Below are positions 28,575 to 38,800 of a DNA stretch of 64,000 nucleotides, in pieces. Origin of the DNA: Acidobacteriota bacterium (lineage in GTDB: Bacteria > Acidobacteriota > Blastocatellia > Pyrinomonadales > Pyrinomonadaceae); NCBI GenBank assembly GCA_020200135.1, contig JAIVJI010000068.1, positions 1-64,000 of the forward strand, written 5' to 3'. Under the pieces are notes generated by a model that saw nothing but the letters and a program-made list of their open reading frames with translations, made no database searches and was not told the origin of the DNA. How positions within the stretch are numbered: position 1 is the first letter of the stretch; every line of letters starts with the position of its first letter. Both the position numbers and the translations under genes were made by a program.

Positions 28575-28925
28575 TCAGTCGCCGCCCCGTGTGGGCGCGC
28601 CCGCCGACTTCTTCCCGCCCTTAGTCTTCGTCTCGCCCTTCGGCTCGGCGCTTGCCGACTTCGTCTCCGCCGAAGAGTCGGCCTTAGAGTCGGCCTTCGA
28701 CTCCTTAGACTCCTTCGCCTCCCCGCCGTCCTTCGACTCGGACTTCTTGCCCGCGTAGTCGGTCACGTACCAGCCCGTGCCCTTGAACTGAAAGCCGGTG
28801 CGCGACCACTCCTTCGTGAGCTTGCCGCCGCACTTGGCGTGGCGCACGAGCGGCTTGTCCGAAATCTTCTGCATCACCTCCATGTGCGCGCCGCACTTCT
28901 GACACGAGTATTCGTAAATGGGCAC
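28575..28925 (-). CDS. FmdB-type zinc ribbon protein with S/K/E-rich tail
   Basis: MPIYEYSCQKCGAHMEVMQKISDKPLVRHAKCGGKLTKEWSRTGFQFKGTGWYVTDY. Confidence 0.88.
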   Translation of the reverse strand: MPIYEYSCQKCGAHMEVMQKISDKPLVRHAKCGGKLTKEWSRTGFQFKGTGWYVTDYAGKKSESKDGGEAKESKESKADSKADSSAETKSASAEPKGETKTKGGKKSAGAPTRGGD

Positions 28926-29388
28926 CTTCTCTCAAGCCCTCCGTTGCTGACCTTATATAGAAGCTTATTTCGTTAGACGTACCGCCGAAATTATACGGAC
29001 AAACGTTCCGCTTGCAAACGTCTTTGAACCTTCGATGCGCGTTGGCGCGTTCGCGTCTACTACATCAAACTGACGCGAAAAATTATCGCCGAAAAATCGA
29101 AGACGTTTGTCCCCCTTCGGTACGCAAAACTCCCACACATGCCGTCACCCGGCCGTCATCCGGCGAAGCGGAGGGCACAAGCTGTAAGCCTTCAGTGACT
29201 TAGAGGCGCGTGCCTTAAAGGCATACAGTTGAAGCACTTAGATGTAAAGGTTCAGTGCGCGCTAATGCAACTGGAATGCAATCTCTTCATCTACCCCTCG
29301 TAAGCCCCTTCGCTCTTTTAAGAACGTCGTCTTCGCCATCATCGCCATCTTCGTCGTCTCGAATTTTGTAGACAGCCCGTTCACGCGC

Positions 29389-29916
29389 GTGCTCGCGCCC
29401 GTCTCGGCGATGGCCGTCGAGGCCGTCTCGGTCGAAGATTACATCCCCTCGGACGTGCCCACCTCGGGCGACCAGAACCTCGACCTCATCATCACGCGCA
29501 CCGGCCGCGCGCAGGGCGTCGACCCCAGGCTCATCCACGCCGTCATCTGGCAGGAGTCGAAGTACAAGCCCGCGGCCGTCTCGCACGCCGGCGCGCAGGG
29601 GCTGATGCAGTTGATGCCGGCGGCCGCCGCGCGCTTCGGCTGCGAGGACCGCAACGACGCCGAGCAGAACGTCAAGGCCGGCGTGAAGTACCTGCGCTGG
29701 CTCATCAAGCGCTTTGACGGCAACGTCACGCTGGCGCTCGCGGCCTACAACGCCGGCGAGGGCAACGTGGACAAGCACGACGGCGTGCCGCCCTTCAACG
29801 AGACCCAGGCTTACGTCCGCATCATCACCGGCCGCTACGGCAAGAACTACCACCCCGTGCTCACCCCCGAAGAGGCCGCCTCGCACTTCAACCTCGTGCC
29901 CGCCACCGCGGAGTAG
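29389..29916 (+). CDS. Lytic transglycosylase (SLT domain); true 5' end uncertain
   Basis: HAVIWQESKYKPAAVSHAGAQGLMQLMPAAAARFG...NVTLALAAYNAGEGNVDKH; frame open upstream to about 29266 and encodes a TM segment without ATG/GTG/TTG. Confidence 0.8.
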   Translation: MLAPVSAMAVEAVSVEDYIPSDVPTSGDQNLDLIITRTGRAQGVDPRLIHAVIWQESKYKPAAVSHAGAQGLMQLMPAAAARFGCEDRNDAEQNVKAGVKYLRWLIKRFDGNVTLALAAYNAGEGNVDKHDGVPPFNETQAYVRIITGRYGKNYHPVLTPEEAASHFNLVPATAE

Positions 29917-30018
29917 GACGAAGGGAAGATGAGGGGCGCGCCGCCCCTCATCCTTAGCGACCGAGGGACGAGGGCGACGCCGCTCCTCGTCCCTCTTCGC
30001 TTTTGGCTTTTGCCTTCG
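29917..30018. repeat. Compound foldback/heptad intergenic repeat
   Basis: gatgaggggcg..cgcccctcatc, agggacgag..ctcgtccct, then cttttggcttttgccttcgcc. Confidence 0.6.
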
Positions 30019-30165
30019 CCCGACCGCCTTGCTATGATTTGCGCCCGACAAAATCCACGGGGCGCTTGGCTGAAGGTTGCGTGACGGACTCTCTCCTCAT
30101 TCGGATTCGCCGCGACGCCCGCCAGCAACAGACTTAATCTCTGCCGAAGGAGTACCCCCAAGCAG

Positions 30166-32175
30166 TTGTCCGCCCAAAGACCGATTCCGGGCCCGAACGT
30201 GCAGACGCTGACGCGCGAGCGCAAGGCGCGCATGCACGAGGCGCGCGACGCCATCATCGACCGCCTCGCCCCCAACATCCACTCCGAGATAGACCTCGAC
30301 AAGTTCCTCCACGCCGTCGTCGCCGAGCTGGGGCGCATGATGGAGGTGGACCGTTGCGACCTCGTGCAGCTCGCGCGCGGCGGCGAGCTGCGCATCAGCC
30401 ACGAGTGGCGCGCGGCTTCGGACGTGCCCTCTTCGCTCGGCACGCACTTCCCCGTGGACTTCGGCCAGCTCGCCGAGCGCTTTGACTTCGCGCGCCCCAT
30501 CCGCCTCGACGACGCGGCGGCCGCCGGGCTCGACCCGCGCGCCTCGCTCCTGCCGCCTTCCCTGGGCACGCGCTCGCTCCTCATCGTCCCCGTCGTGCTC
30601 GACGGGAACGTGCTCGGGCTCCTCGGCCTCCACATGACGAGGGCCCTGCGCCGCTGGGACGACGAGGAGGTCGCGCTCATCCAGTCCATCGCGCGCCAGA
30701 TAGCGGTCGGCTACCAGTACGCGCGCCTCTTCACCGACAAGCAGCGCGAGGCGAGCCGCACGCGCGCCCTGCTCGAAATCGCCAACCTGCTCAACTCGCG
30801 CTCGGACTTCGGCGAGCTGACCTCGCACGTGCTCGAGCGCGCCAACGAGATGGTCGGCGCCGACTACTGCGCGCTCGGCGTCGTCGAGCCGTCGGGCAAG
30901 TCCATCAGCCTCGCGGCGTTCAAGGCCGCGCCGCACGCGACGACGCTGCGCGTGCGCGAGCTGATCGAGTCGCACGGCAAGTCCATCGACATCTCGGCCT
31001 TCCCCGCGGTCGTCGAGCTGCTGGCCGAGCCGCGGACGCTGCGCGTCATCGACGCCGACCTGCCCGAGCCGGTGCGGTTCGCCTTCAACGCGACGCTCGG
31101 CGGCCGCGCCGCGCTCGTCGCGCCCGTCACCATCCGCAGCCAGACCTTCGGCCTGCTCGGCTTCGTCTGGGGCGAGCCGCGCGAGGCGTTCGACGGCCAC
31201 GAGGTCGCACTCGCCGAAGGCATCGCGCGGCAGATCGGGACGGCGCTGGAGCGCGACCAGCTCTCGGCCGAGGTGATGCGCCTGCGGAGCGCGCTCCACG
31301 AGCGCCACGCCGAAGACCGCATCATCGGCCAGTCGCCGGCCATCCTGCGCGCGCGCGAGCTGGCCTTGAACGTCGCCGACACGCAGACCTCCGTGCTCAT
31401 CCAGGGCGAGTCGGGGACGGGCAAGGAGCTTTTGGCCAACCTCATTCACTACAACTCGCGGCGCAAGGAGGGCCCGTACGTCAAGCTCAACTGCGGCGCC
31501 ATCCCCGAGTCGCTCCTCGAATCCGAGCTGTTCGGCCACGAGCGCGGCGCGTTCACCGACGCGCGGCAGCGGCGGCGCGGCCGCTTCGAGGAGGCCGACG
31601 GCGGCACGCTCTTCCTCGACGAGATAGGCGAGATGAGCCCTTCGGCGCAGGTGCGCCTGCTGCGCGTCCTGCAGGACGGCGAGTACGCGCGCGTGGGCGC
31701 GAACGAGGTGCTGCGCTCGGACGCGCGCGTCATCGCCGCGACGAACGTCGATCTGGAGCGCGCCGTCGAGCAGGGCGCGTTCCGGCGCGACCTCTACTAC
31801 CGCCTCTCGGTCTTCCCCATCCAGCTCCCGCCCCTGCGCGAGCGACGCGAGGACGTGCACACGCTCGTCATACACTTCCTCGAACACTACAAGCAGAAGA
31901 CGGGGCGCTTCATCTCGGGCATCTCGGCGGCGGCGGTGCGCGCGCTCGTCTCGTACGACTGGCCGGGGAACGTCCGCGAGCTCGAGAACGCCATCGAGCG
32001 CGCGGTCATCATCGCCTCGGGGCGCCAGATAGAGCCGGACGACCTGCCCGAGCCCATCGCGCGCGGGGCGCGCGAGGAGCGGACGCGCGCGCGCGGCGAG
32101 CGCGAGCGCGCCGGCATCGGCCGCAAGACCCTCTACCGCAAGCTCCGACAGTACGAGGGCGGGGCCGGCGAGTAA
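30166..32175 (+). CDS. Sigma-54-dependent transcriptional regulator with GAF domains; C-terminal HTH appears truncated
   Basis: GESGTGKELLANLIHYNSRRKEGPYVKLNCGAIPESLLESELFGHERGAFTDA; GTLFLDEIGEMSPSAQVRLLRVLQ; C-term AGIGRKTLYRKLRQYEGGAGE. Confidence 0.88.
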   Translation: MSAQRPIPGPNVQTLTRERKARMHEARDAIIDRLAPNIHSEIDLDKFLHAVVAELGRMMEVDRCDLVQLARGGELRISHEWRAASDVPSSLGTHFPVDFGQLAERFDFARPIRLDDAAAAGLDPRASLLPPSLGTRSLLIVPVVLDGNVLGLLGLHMTRALRRWDDEEVALIQSIARQIAVGYQYARLFTDKQREASRTRALLEIANLLNSRSDFGELTSHVLERANEMVGADYCALGVVEPSGKSISLAAFKAAPHATTLRVRELIESHGKSIDISAFPAVVELLAEPRTLRVIDADLPEPVRFAFNATLGGRAALVAPVTIRSQTFGLLGFVWGEPREAFDGHEVALAEGIARQIGTALERDQLSAEVMRLRSALHERHAEDRIIGQSPAILRARELALNVADTQTSVLIQGESGTGKELLANLIHYNSRRKEGPYVKLNCGAIPESLLESELFGHERGAFTDARQRRRGRFEEADGGTLFLDEIGEMSPSAQVRLLRVLQDGEYARVGANEVLRSDARVIAATNVDLERAVEQGAFRRDLYYRLSVFPIQLPPLRERREDVHTLVIHFLEHYKQKTGRFISGISAAAVRALVSYDWPGNVRELENAIERAVIIASGRQIEPDDLPEPIARGAREERTRARGERERAGIGRKTLYRKLRQYEGGAGE

Positions 32176-32225
32176 GAGGGGCGGGGGCCGAAAACGGGTG
32201 GCGGGCGGCGCGCCGCTGCTCGCCA

Positions 32226-32807
32226 TCATTTTTGGGGCTTCTTTGAGTCCTCGTCCTCGTCTTCAAACCCGGCCAGCTTTACGGTGTAAGCACGAAGTGC
32301 CTCAGACATCTGCCCGGCGTCGTAAGTGGTTCCGTCCGCGAACGTCACTTTCACCACTATGAAGGTGACTATCCCCGCCCGCTCAGGGCCGCGCAGCTTC
32401 AGCTTGTCGCGCAGCTCCTCGGTCAGGGGCACGATCTCGTAGTCTTTGTCCGCCCCCTCTAGCGGAACCAGTTGGCCGGGCATAACGACTTCATCCGTGT
32501 GTTTTCCGAACCAGGCACCCGTCGAGCCGGTAGCCTCTGTAGACCACCATGCGTAGATGACGTTGCGGATCGGCTTCTTCCCCCGGTTGCGAAGTCGAAA
32601 ATCATGCTCCCCGCGGCCATTAACATTGACGAGCAGCCTGACATTCTCGAACTGCACGGGGCAGTCGGGCTGCGAGGCGACGGCGGCTATACCGAGTTCA
32701 GGGGGGACGAGGACGTACTGCTGTTTCCGGCCACCGCCCTGCTGCGCGTCCGCAGCAGAGGCACACAAAATCATCAGGAATGCGACCCGCGCAAAGCATC
32801 TCATCAT
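32226..32807 (-). CDS. Secreted hypothetical protein
   Basis: Signal peptide MMRCFARVAFLMILCASAADA; no recognised domain. Confidence 0.55.
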   Translation of the reverse strand: MMRCFARVAFLMILCASAADAQQGGGRKQQYVLVPPELGIAAVASQPDCPVQFENVRLLVNVNGRGEHDFRLRNRGKKPIRNVIYAWWSTEATGSTGAWFGKHTDEVVMPGQLVPLEGADKDYEIVPLTEELRDKLKLRGPERAGIVTFIVVKVTFADGTTYDAGQMSEALRAYTVKLAGFEDEDEDSKKPQK

Positions 32808-32828
32808 GAGTCCCTTCCTTTCCTACTG

Positions 32829-34261
32829 CTACGGACAGACTAGCCTTACAGTCGCCTGCCCCGGATAGGAGTCTCCGTTACCATATCTGCCGCTGATGCT
32901 GATGTGAACGCTGTTGGTGCTTCCTCCCCCGTCCCCCCTCTTCCTCAGGCGGACGGCTACGAAGGGCTGTCGTGAGCCGACGTCGGTAAAGATTCCCTGC
33001 GTAAAGCCGGTGATCGGGTTTGGCGATTTTTCAAATTTATTGTCAGCAGAGAGGCCGACTCTATTCAGGTTACAGCAGAAGGCCGAGTTCTCAGGTATCC
33101 TGAATGACGCCTGGATAATAAAGCTTTCCCCCGCACAGGCGGCGGGCCCCTGTGTGGTGTTGATGTTGAAATTCACCTGGTTCGTGAAAGTAAGACCAAA
33201 GACGTCAGAGGCGAACGCCGCGCTCTCCGGCGCTTCAGGGTCATTCGGGGCCTGCAAGAACACCTTGTCAAACCCTACTTGCACGCTGGGAGGGACGCTT
33301 ATCGGAGGGTTCAAGAGGAATACGCCCAGGGCTATCAACCCGAGGATGTAGGGGCACTTCTCCTTAAGCTCGATCTCGATGAAGAAATCGCCGAAGTCGT
33401 CGAATATCGGCATTGACGTCGTGCTGCTCGTCGTCGCGCGGTTCCACTCCACGAGCCACGACTGGGAGCGCGTCCCCTCGGGGTTGTAAATCTTCGCGTT
33501 CACTGACCACGTGTGGTTGTACGAGTTGTAGTCCTCGGTCACCAGCCCTCATCCGTAAATCGCGGCGGCGGTAGTGTCCTGCCAGCCGTCCACGTAGAGG
33601 TGTCCGTACCCGTTCATGCCGACGCCGTCGTAGGTCGTCTGGGTGGGAGCGTAGCTGGCTTTCATGAACCGGGGCGACCCGCCTTTGCTGTGGCTCAGCG
33701 GATCGTGCCGGTGGTCGCTAGTCGGCGGTTGCAGGCTCCTCACCCGCGGCTTCACGTAACCTCTCACGTGTAGCAGGAGCTTGTCGGCGAGTTGCCGCCC
33801 GAGCTTCCCCGGGAGGGACGCCACCGTCGAGGCTATGAGCGCCTCCTTCTGCTTCTGCAACCCCGTCAGTTGCCTCGCGTCGTCCGGGGTGAGGTACGGC
33901 AAGTGCTTCTCCTTAATCACAGCCGCCCGCGCGTCGAGGGGCGCGACGGTTTGGCTGAACTCCTCCGCCACGGCGCGCATCGCGTCGGCCTGCTCCGCGG
34001 TGACTCCCATGTTACCGGCCAAAGCCCGGAGCAGGCTCCGCGTGGCGTCGCTTTCCCGAGGGGAGGCTACGAGAGAGCGGAAGAAAAGGTCGTAGGCGAC
34101 GGCGTCGGCGACGGCGGACGGGTTATCTTTACCGTTGATAACGTTCCTGAAGGGCACCTCTTTAACAGTTCCTGCGACGCGCGTGTGGCATCGGTCGGCG
34201 CGACTAACATGAGAGAGGCACAAAAGAATGAGAGGACCAGAAGTGACGCGGTGAGTTTCAT
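32829..34261 (-). pseudogene. Secreted hypothetical protein, interrupted by frameshift (between about 34135 and 34195) and in-frame TGA (33549-33551)
   Basis: Signal peptide frame MKLTASLLVLSFFCASLMLVAPTDA, then other frame VPFRNVINGKDNPSAVADAVAYDLFFRSL...DTTAAAIYG-TGA-GLVTEDYNSYNHTWSVNAKIYNPEGTRS. Confidence 0.6.
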
Positions 34262-34626
34262 GATGTGAGCTCCTTTCGGTAAGTGTGAAGGTCATGGTGC
34301 TTGGGAGAACCGCACCGACGGGGTGTTGCGCTACTCTTATATCGTTGAAGGTGGTGGAAGCATAGTACAGGCCCGCGCCAGTGGCAAGAGGTTTCTTCTG
34401 CCATTCACCAGTGGCTACTTTAGAGTTTTAGAGTCAACTCAAATTCCACGTGCTTCAACGGTAATCACGCGTTATCGTGATGAAGATAGTACTTTGCACA
34501 TGGCACCAAAAGCTCTCAACCTGTTCCTCGTATCTTTCATTGCGCCGCTTTGCGCGCTTTTGCTATAGTGCGGGGAAGGTCGAGAGGTCTCCAAAAAGTC
34601 TGTTGCTTCCCCTTGAGGAGGGTCTT

Positions 34627-35043
34627 ATGTCAGAGAATTACGGGCGCGGGCGCGGCCGCCGACGTGAAGAGTCGGACTTAGGCACGCAGCTGACCTGCTT
34701 CGCCATCGGGGCGACGCTCGGCGCGGTGGTCGCGCTGCTGTTCGCGCCGAAGTCGGGGCGCGAGCTGAGGGAAGACCTCGCCGACGCGACGCGCAAGGGC
34801 GTCGACCGCGCGCGTGAGACGGGTTCGCAGCTCTCGGCGCGCGCGGGCGAGGTTTACGGGACGGCCGCGTCGCGCGCGGGCGAGCTGGCGTCGGGCGCGC
34901 GCGAGGCCGTCGCGCGGCGCGGCGAGCGCTTCACCTCGGCCGTCGAGGCCGGGCGCGAGGCGTACCGCGAAGAGAAGCGCCGCACCGAGTCGTCGGCGCT
35001 CACCGAAGGCGCGCCCCGCGCCACCGAAGGCGGGGACGCTTAG
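34627..35043 (+). CDS. YtxH-domain protein
   Basis: CFAIGATLGAVVALLFAPKSGRELREDLADATRKGVDRARETG. Confidence 0.8.
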   Translation: MSENYGRGRGRRREESDLGTQLTCFAIGATLGAVVALLFAPKSGRELREDLADATRKGVDRARETGSQLSARAGEVYGTAASRAGELASGAREAVARRGERFTSAVEAGREAYREEKRRTESSALTEGAPRATEGGDA

Positions 35044-35156
35044 AGTAGTCAGCAGGCGGTGGCGCTCCGCGCTGCGGTCGTTGATTCAGAGACCCGGACG
35101 TTCCGGCCGCGAAAGATTCTTCTACTGACTACTGTCTGCTGACTACTGTCTACTCC
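35043..35156. repeat. Heptad foldback repeat, family 1, copy C (shortened left arm)
   Basis: gagtagtcagcagg / ctactgactactgtctgctgactactgtctactccc; core ggcgctccgcg...gcggtcgttga. Confidence 0.85.
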
Positions 35157-35159
35157 CTT

Positions 35160-35732
35160 ATGTCATTCCCGGCGCTACAACTGAGCACGAACGACCCGGC
35201 GTTCTGGGTGCTGGTGGTCGTCGCGGTCTCGTTCGTGGTCATCGCCGCCGCGATGGTCGCGGTGGCGGTGCTGGTCGGGCGCGCCGTGCGGACGGTGCGC
35301 AACCTCGAGAGCCGCGTCGGGCCGCTGGCCGAGCGCGTCGGCGCGATGGCCGAGCAGGCGCAGGCCATCGCCGCGCAGGGGCGCGAGGTGGCCGAGCAGG
35401 TCAACGTCATGTCCGGCCACCTCTCGACCGCGACGATGCACTTCTCCGAGTCGATGTCGCTCATCCGCGGCGAGGTCGCCGACCTCAAGCAGGTCCTCAG
35501 CCTCTCGGCCGAGACCGCCCGCGACAAGATCGAGCGCATCAGCCAGTCGATAGACGAGACGCACGGGCAGCTGATGGTCACGACCAACTACGTCACCTCG
35601 CGCATCATCAACCCGGCGCGCGAGATCGCCGCGATTATGGCGGGGGTCAGGCGCGGCCTCGAGGTCATGCTGGCTCCCGCCCCGAAGCAGATCAACGAGT
35701 CGTACGCGGAGGAGGAGATGTTCATCGGCTGA
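35160..35732 (+). CDS. Membrane-anchored coiled-coil protein, DUF948-like
   Basis: TM helix then VRTVRNLESRVGPLAERVGAMAEQAQAIAAQGREVAEQV. Confidence 0.6.
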   Translation: MSFPALQLSTNDPAFWVLVVVAVSFVVIAAAMVAVAVLVGRAVRTVRNLESRVGPLAERVGAMAEQAQAIAAQGREVAEQVNVMSGHLSTATMHFSESMSLIRGEVADLKQVLSLSAETARDKIERISQSIDETHGQLMVTTNYVTSRIINPAREIAAIMAGVRRGLEVMLAPAPKQINESYAEEEMFIG

Positions 35733-35761
35733 AACCTGAACGTCTTAACGGCGATGTAACG

Positions 35762-35809
35762 CGCCCGGACTATCCTCCTCGGCAGAGGCGATAGTCCGGG
35801 CGATTTTTT
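35762..35809 (+). terminator. Intrinsic terminator
   Basis: cgcccggactatc-ctcctcggcagaggc-gatagtccgggcgatttttt. Confidence 0.85.
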
Positions 35810-35872
35810 CGCAGTTTTGTTTTGCCGTTTGGCTGCGCTACTATCGAAATTCCGAGAAGGATGTGACCTCCC

Positions 35873-38800
35873 ATGTCTACACAGGCGCCGTTGGAACTTA
35901 AAAAGACAGTCAACCTGCCGAAGACCGCCTTCGCGCAGAAGGCCAACCTGGGCCAGAGCGAGCCGGCGCGTCTGAAGCGCTGGGCCGAGATGGGGCTCTA
36001 CGAGCTGATCCGCCGCTCGCGGCGCGGGCGCGAGCGCTTCATCCTCCACGACGGGCCGCCCTACGCCAACGCCGACATCCACCTCGGCACGGCGATGAAC
36101 AAAATCCTCAAAGACATCGTCGTCAAGTCGCGCACGATGATGGGCTACGACAGCCCATACGTCCCCGGCTACGACTGCCACGGCCTCCCCATCGAGCAGC
36201 ACGTCGAGCGCGCGCTCGACAAGAAGGGGAAGAAGAAGAGTGACCTCTCGACCGAGAGCTTCCGCCGCGCCTGCCGCGAGCACGCCGCTGGCGCGCTCAA
36301 GAGTCAGACGCGCGACTTCCAGCGGCTCGGCATCCTCGGCCTGTGGGAGGACCCGTACCTGACGATGTCGAACCACTACGAGGCGGAGACCGCGCGCCAG
36401 TTCGGCCGCTTCGTCGAGCGCGGCTACGTCTACAAGGGCGCGCGCCCCGTCTACTGGTGCATCCACGACCAGACGGCTCTGGCCGAGGCCGAGGTCGAGT
36501 ACCGCGAGCACACCAGCCCCTCGGTCTACGTCAAATTCCCGCTCGCGGAGGACTCGCTCGAAGCCAAGACCCTCAAGCGCGAAATCCTCGGCGACGAGGA
36601 CGACCCGCGCCGCATCTTCTTCCTCATCTGGACGACGACGCCGTGGACGCTCCCCTCGAACCTCGGCATCGCGGTCAACCCGCAGTTCGAGTACGCGGCG
36701 ATAGAGGGTAAGGACGGCGAGGTCTACGTCGTCGCCTCGGAGCTGGTCACGCACGTCGCGCAGAAGTGCGGCCTCGGACGCCCCGCCGACCTGACGACGG
36801 GCGAGCCGCGCGGGCAGTCGGACCCGAGCCCCTCGGCCGTCGTCTGGCCCCCGAAGGTGCTCGCGCGCTTCCCCGGCTCGCGGCTCGAACGACTCGAAGC
36901 GCGCCACGCGTGGCTCGACCGCCCTTCCTTGCTCATGCTCGGCGACCACGTCACGCTCGGCGGCGAGGCCGACGCCGAGACCGAGCTCGACCTGAAGGAC
37001 GCGCGCGACAGGAGGGTGACGGGGAAGGCGGGCACCGGGCTCGTCCACACCGCGCCGGGGCACGGCCACGACGACTTCGTCATCGGCAAGGCTTACGGCC
37101 TCGACATCTACTGCCCCGTCGATAACGCCGGCCGCTTCACGCAGGAGGTCGAGCACTTCGCGGGCCTGAGCGTCTTCGAGGCGAACCCTGGGATCGTCGA
37201 GTTCGCGCGCGGGCGCGGCGCGCTGCTCTTCGCGGAGGAGTACGCGCACCGCTACCCGCACTGCTGGCGCTGCAAGAACCCGGTCATCTTCCGCGCGACG
37301 CCGCAGTGGTTCATCTCGCTCGACGCGGCCGCGGCCGCGCCGGCCGCCGACGTCGAGACGGACGACGACGGCCGCGCCCGCAGCAACTTCACCGACAACT
37401 ACAACGAGGAGGTCGCGCCGGCCTCTCTGAGGGCCGGGGCGCTGCGCGAGATAGAGCGCGTCCGGTGGGTGCCCGCGTGGGGCGCCGACCGGATGCGCAA
37501 CATGCAAAAAGGTAGGCCCGACTGGTGCGTCTCGCGCCAGCGCGTGTGGGGCGTCCCCATCCCCGTCTTCTACTGCGCGTGCGGCGAGGCGACAGCCTCC
37601 CGCGCGACGATCGACCACGTCGCCGACGTCTTCGAGCGCGAGACGACCGACGCCTGGTACCGGCGCGAGGCGAAGGAGCTTCTGCCCGAGGGCTTCAGGT
37701 GCCCGGCGTGCGGCGGCGACGAGTTCACGAAGGAGTCGGACATCCTCGACGTGTGGTTCGACAGCGGGGTGTCGTCGGTCGCGGTGCTTGAGAGTTACGA
37801 GGGCCTGCGCTGGCCCGCGGACGTGTACCTCGAAGGCGGCGACCAGTTCCGCGGGTGGTTCAACTCAAGCCTGATGGTGGGCCTGGCCGCGCACGGCCGC
37901 GCGCCGTACCGCGCGGTGGTCACGCACGGCTGGACGCTCGACGCGCAGGGGCGCGCGATGCACAAGTCGGCGGGCAACGCGGTCGCGCCCGAGGAGTTCG
38001 TCAAGGAGTCGGGCGCGGACATCCTGCGCCTGTGGGTCACGTCGTCGGACTACCGCGAGGACATGCGCTGCTCGCCGGAGATTCTCTCGCGCGTCGCCGA
38101 CTCGTACCGCAAGATACGCAACACGGCGCGCTTCGCGCTCGGCAACCTCGACGGCTTCGACCCCGAGCGCGATTCGGTCGCGCTGGGCGACATGCGCGAG
38201 ATAGACCGCTGGGCGCTGGCCGAGCTCGACCGCCTGATAGAGCGCGCGGTCGAAGCCTACAAGGCTTACGACTTCCACTCGGTCTTCCGCGTCATCGACG
38301 CCTTCTGCACGGTGACGCTGTCGGCGCGCTACTTCGACATCATCAAGGACAGGCTCTACACCTACGCGCCGAGGTCGGAGGCGCGGCGCTCGGCGCAGAC
38401 CGCGCTCAACCACATCGCGGACGCGCTGGCGCGCCTACTCGCGCCGGTGCTCTCGTTCACCGCCGACGAAATCTGGGAGAACCTGCCCGAAGTAAAAGCA
38501 TGGAACGCATTTGTCGCGGACAAAGAGGCTGAAGCCGCTGGAGACAAAGAACGCAGCGCAGTGACAGGCGGAACTGGGTGGATGCCGCCGTCAGTCCACA
38601 TAGCTGAGTTTCCTGTCGCGCAGAAAGTTGACGAGCAGCTACTAGAGAGATGGGAACATTTGTTTGGCGTTCGTGATGTAGTTCTTCATCAACTTGAGGT
38701 AGCGCGGAGCACAAAGACCATTGGCAGTTCGCTAGATGCGAAGGTTTACATCGAGACGGAGGGTAAGTTGTATGACCTTCTGAGCCACTACCGCGATGAA

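Noticed and set aside
33540-33560. TGA as selenocysteine codon
   Set aside because: No SECIS-like hairpin or selenoprotein motif recognised, and the gene also has a frameshift, so decay is simpler.
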